Shown piece after piece: positions 56,512 to 63,957 of a stretch of 63,957 nt of DNA. The translations under genes were made by a program, and so were the position numbers. The number at the start of each line of letters is the position of its first letter. The stretch's first letter is position 1. Below the pieces are notes generated by a model. The model searched no databases, was not told the DNA's origin, and was given only the letters and a program-made list of their open reading frames with translations. The stretch covers positions 1 to 63,957 of the forward strand of contig JAATFL010000019.1 of the NCBI GenBank assembly GCA_015655215.1, given 5' to 3'. The DNA comes from Coriobacteriia bacterium. Its GTDB lineage: Bacteria > Actinomycetota > Coriobacteriia > Coriobacteriales > RUG033.

Positions 56512-56608
56512 ACGGCATCGGGAATCACGCGCGGTGGGCCATCCGTCCATCGCGCGTTCACATCATCGTGGGAGGGCATCGCGCCCGTTACCACCACAAG
56601 GAGGAAAC

Positions 56609-57316
56609 ATGGCAAAGCAGGGCAAGAACTATCGTGCGGCGGTCGAGAGGATCGAGGCCGGCGTCAGCTATTCGCCGCTTCAGGCGATGACCCTCATCAA
56701 GGAGGTCGCAGCCGCCAAGTTCGACGAGACCGTCGAGGCGCACATCCGTCTGGGCATCGACACCCGTAAGGCCGACCAGCAGATACGCGGTTCCATCTCG
56801 CTGCCACACGGCACCGGGAAGACCGTCCGCGTCGCCGTGTTCGCCGAGGGCGACAAGGCACGCGAGGCCGAGGAGGCTGGCGCGGACATCGTCGGTTCCG
56901 ACGAGCTTGCCGCCCAGATCGGCGCTGGCGTCTTCAACTTCGACGCCGCCGTCGCCACCCCCGATCAGATGTCCAAGGTCGGCCGTCTCGGCAAGGCCCT
57001 CGGGCCTCGCGGCCTCATGCCCAACCCCAAGCTCGGCACCGTCACCAACGACATCGCCAAGATCGTCAGCGAGCTCAAGGCCGGGCGTGTGGAATACCGT
57101 GCCGACAAGTTCGGCATCTGCCACGTACCCGTGGGTCGCGTCTCCTTCACGGTGGAGCAGCTCACCGAGAACTATGCCGCCCTGTACACCGAGATACTCA
57201 GGGTCCGTCCCTCCTCGTCGAAGGGCAGGTACGTCAAGTCCATCTCGCTGGTCTCGACGATGGGTCCTGGCGTTCACGTCGATCCCGCCGTGCAGCGCAA
57301 CTTCCTCGAGAAGTAG
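56609..57316 (+). CDS. rplA: Ribosomal protein L1
   Basis: 235 residues. [56 protein letters not shown] and [18 protein letters not shown] are canonical L1 segments. It forms the L1 stalk and often represses its own operon by binding the mRNA. AAGGAGGAAAC precedes ATG 56609. Confidence 0.98.
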   Translation: MAKQGKNYRAAVERIEAGVSYSPLQAMTLIKEVAAAKFDETVEAHIRLGIDTRKADQQIRGSISLPHGTGKTVRVAVFAEGDKAREAEEAGADIVGSDELAAQIGAGVFNFDAAVATPDQMSKVGRLGKALGPRGLMPNPKLGTVTNDIAKIVSELKAGRVEYRADKFGICHVPVGRVSFTVEQLTENYAALYTEILRVRPSSSKGRYVKSISLVSTMGPGVHVDPAVQRNFLEK

Positions 57317-57399
57317 TCGTCCATCCGCACCCGTTCACGTGGTCGCGTTTGACGAAACCGTGCGGTGTCGTCAAACTGACGAGGTGCACGTCCGGATGC

Positions 57400-57636
57400 A
57401 TATCTCGACGTGCGATACATAACACACATGGTCTGCCGCCAAAGACAGCTGGTGCCCGAAAAGGCATAAGGGGATTTTTCCCGCCCGCCGAGGTGGTCTT
57501 AAGCGAAATGGCTTTCGACCCCCGCTGTCTATCCGGACGGCGGGGGTTTTGCCTCGAGGGTAGTTCCCCCGTGACATGGTCCCCTAAGGTTCCTCACGTT
57601 AGGTGGGCCATGTGCGAGGAGAGGAGGTGTACAGAT
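57400..57636 (+). promoter_or_regulatory. L10 (rplJL) leader region with attenuator
   Basis: The 320-base rplA-rplJ spacer contains no gene. AGCTGGTGCCCGAAAAGGCA (near 57450) and GAGGTGGTCTTAAGCGAAAT (near 57491) resemble the kink-turn and stem of the L10-L12 mRNA binding site known from Firmicutes leaders. They are followed by a terminator at 57519-57550. Excess L10-L12 complex would stop rplJL expression here. Confidence 0.7.
57519..57550 (+). terminator. Attenuator terminator in the rplJL leader
   Basis: CCCCCGCTGTC (57519-57529) pairs with GACGGCGGGGG (57536-57546; one G-U) around six bases, then TTTT. It is a well-formed intrinsic terminator 87 bases before rplJ. Confidence 0.85.
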
Positions 57637-58158
57637 ATGCCAACAACCAAGAAGGCCCAGAGCATCGAGGACATCACCGGTCGCTTCCAGATGGCCTCCG
57701 CCGTCTGGCTCGTCGATTTCCGCGGCCTGAGCGTGAAGCAGACCGAGCAGTTTCGTCGCGAGATGCGCGAGGCCGATGCCGAGTTGAAGGTCTACAAGAA
57801 CACCCTGGCAACCATCGCCCTGCGTAACCTGGGACTTCCCGAGATGCCGGAGCTGCTCGTTGGCCCCACCGGCTTCGTCATCGCCCATGGCGATGCCGCC
57901 GCCGCCGCAAAGGCCGTCAAGACGTTCGCCACGGCCAGCAAGATCCTCGTCATCAAGGGTGGCCTGCTGGCCGGCGCCGTCATGGATGCCGAACAGGTCA
58001 AGGCCATCGCGGAGCTCCCGAGCCACGAGGAACTCCTCGCCAAGCTCCTGGGCACGCTCCAGAACCCGATGTCTCAGATCGTCCGCGTTCTCAACGCCCC
58101 AGCCGAGTCGTTCGCCCGTGTGTTGGGCGCCGTCGCCGACCAGAAGAGTGCCGCGTAG
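57637..58158 (+). CDS. rplJ: Ribosomal protein L10
   Basis: 173 residues starting MPTTKKAQSIEDITGRFQ. VWLVDFRGLSVKQTEQFRRE, ELKVYKNTLATIALRNLG and LLVGPTGFVIAHGDA are family segments, and the C-terminal helix that anchors L12 dimers follows. GAGGAGGTG precedes ATG 57637; the longer upstream frame crosses the leader and is not translated as protein. It probably feeds back on the leader described above. Confidence 0.97.
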   Translation: MPTTKKAQSIEDITGRFQMASAVWLVDFRGLSVKQTEQFRREMREADAELKVYKNTLATIALRNLGLPEMPELLVGPTGFVIAHGDAAAAAKAVKTFATASKILVIKGGLLAGAVMDAEQVKAIAELPSHEELLAKLLGTLQNPMSQIVRVLNAPAESFARVLGAVADQKSAA

Positions 58159-58332
58159 GTATCGTGCAGACGCGCCGCGCTCGCCGTGGCGTCATCCGGA
58201 TTCCCGATACCGCCGTTCCATCGCACCATCCGTCGACGCGACTGGCGTTGACGGTGCAAGCAGGGACATCCGTCTCGCAGAGGAGCATAGGGTTCGGGAC
58301 TTCCCCGCGACCTTTTCACAAAGGAGTACATC

Positions 58333-58707
58333 ATGGCTGTGACCAAGGAAGAGATTATCGAAGCTATCAAGGAGATGCCCGCCCTGGAGCTCTCCGAGCT
58401 CGTCCACGAGCTCGAGGACATCTTCGGCGTTTCCGCCGCCGCCCCCGCCGCCGCTGCCGCCGCCCCTGCGGCTGCCGCTGCCGTCGAGGAGGAGAAGACC
58501 GAGTTCGACGTTGCCCTCGAGAACTTCGGCGACAACAAGATCAAGGTCATCAAGGTCGTCCGCGAGGCAACCGGTCTCGGCCTGAAGGAGGCCAAGGAGC
58601 TTGTCGACGGTGCCCCCAAGACCGTCGTCGAAGCGGTCGCCAAGGACAAGGCCGACGAGCTGAAGGCAAAGCTCGAAGAGGCTGGCGCCACCGTCACCAT
58701 CAAGTAG
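58333..58707 (+). CDS. rplL: Ribosomal protein L7/L12
   Basis: 124 residues. N-terminal dimerisation helices ([20 protein letters not shown]), an Ala/Pro hinge ([18 protein letters not shown]) and the factor-binding domain [20 protein letters not shown], with [18 protein letters not shown]. It recruits EF-Tu and EF-G to the ribosome. AAGGAG precedes ATG 58333. A very long hairpin 30 bases downstream separates it from rpoB. Confidence 0.99.
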   Translation: MAVTKEEIIEAIKEMPALELSELVHELEDIFGVSAAAPAAAAAAPAAAAAVEEEKTEFDVALENFGDNKIKVIKVVREATGLGLKEAKELVDGAPKTVVEAVAKDKADELKAKLEEAGATVTIK

Positions 58708-58736
58708 TCGATTCCTGTGTTGGGCGCTGCTCGCTG

Positions 58737-58783
58737 TTACGGCAGACGGACCCTCGGTTTGACCGGGGGTCCGTCTGCCGTAA
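58737..58783 (+). terminator. 22-bp hairpin between rplL and rpoB
   Basis: 58737-58758 pairs with 58762-58783 over 22 bp with a single G-U and a three-base loop TTG. The tail has no U-run. Likely a partial terminator or RNase III processing site that lowers rpoBC expression relative to rplJL. Confidence 0.75.
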
Positions 58784-58911
58784 AATGCCCGCTTCCTGAC
58801 CATGGGCTTCTCGGCACATCACGGGGGTACCCCTCTGACCGATGATATCGCTCCGGAATGCGGCTTTGACCAAGCTCAAAACACATTCTGCAGGAAATGT
58901 CAAGATTTTCA

Positions 58912-58940
58912 TTGACGTGCGCCTGGCGGTTTAGTACCTT
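58912..58940 (+). promoter_or_regulatory. Candidate rpoB promoter
   Basis: TTGACG at 58912-58917, 17 bases, TACCTT at 58935-58940. The surrounding 60 bases are locally AT-rich. It would give rpoBC its own transcript downstream of the 22-bp hairpin. Confidence 0.55.
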
Positions 58941-58994
58941 ATTAGTTTGCGGCTATTACCGCAACTTCCCTTAGCCTGAAGGAGGAATCGCTAG

Positions 58995-63957
<4,963 letters not shown>

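Overview
The window is 64 kb of GC-rich bacterial chromosome. Genes are densely packed, often overlap by 4 bases, and use ATG, GTG and occasionally TTG starts. The content points to an anaerobic actinobacterium, most probably of the class Coriobacteriia (Olsenella/Atopobium/Collinsella-like). The evidence is a membrane-bound uptake [NiFe] hydrogenase, rubrerythrin, ferrous iron import (FeoB), nickel-pincer cofactor genes (larB, larC), many ferredoxin-type proteins, and high-GC actinobacterial codon use. The genus is inferred, not demonstrated. No rRNA, CRISPR array, insertion sequence or prophage is visible.

Layout. 1-8.6 kb: 3' part of feoB, a HAD hydrolase, a large unrecognised protein that looks like an AAA+ ATPase with a ruined active site, a PadR regulator, a DUF308/HdeD-like membrane protein, an Rrf2 regulator with three cysteines, and a MutY-like glycosylase without an iron-sulfur motif whose 5' end carries a perfect 18-bp hairpin. 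8.5-12.5 kb (minus): larB-larC-serine hydrolase. 12.5-14.1 kb: pheA and rubrerythrin. 14.1-19.8 kb: an unusually AT-rich spacer, then a hydrogenase operon (small subunit, large subunit, cytochrome b, maturation protease, zinc-ribbon membrane protein). 19.8-24.5 kb: nth and mfd, divergent. 24.6-28.2 kb (minus): two paralogous polyferredoxins and an orphan protein. 28.4-34.2 kb: mazG-eno, ogt, a PNPOx-fold protein, a DivIC/FtsB-like protein and ppx/gppA. 34.3-40.7 kb: tRNA-Leu, a membrane protein, an orphan HicB-HTH fusion, a polyprenyl diphosphate synthase, a peptidoglycan-binding protein, tRNA-Pro, an MTA phosphorylase-family gene, tatA and greA.

40.7-64 kb is a long housekeeping block: lysS, clpC, disA, ispD, ispF, cysE, cysS, rlmB, a YacP-like gene, four tRNAs, tuf, rpmG, tRNA-Trp, secE, nusG, rplK, rplA, rplJ, rplL, rpoB, rpoC (cut by the window end). 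The order closely follows the Bacillus lysS-clpC-disA-ispDF-cysES-rlmB-yacP-secE-nusG-rpl-rpoBC region. Translation, transcription, proteostasis, c-di-AMP signalling and isoprenoid precursor supply are therefore linked in one neighbourhood.

The most striking signals are: (i) lysS is split by an in-frame TGA where a Trp would be expected, and the TGA sits inside a perfect 8-bp hairpin; (ii) the AAA+-like protein lacks Walker A and B residues; (iii) a perfect hairpin lies at the start of the MutY-like gene; (iv) the tandem polyferredoxins have an MvhD-like central domain; (v) many transcription units end in long, nearly perfect hairpins with little or no U-tract.
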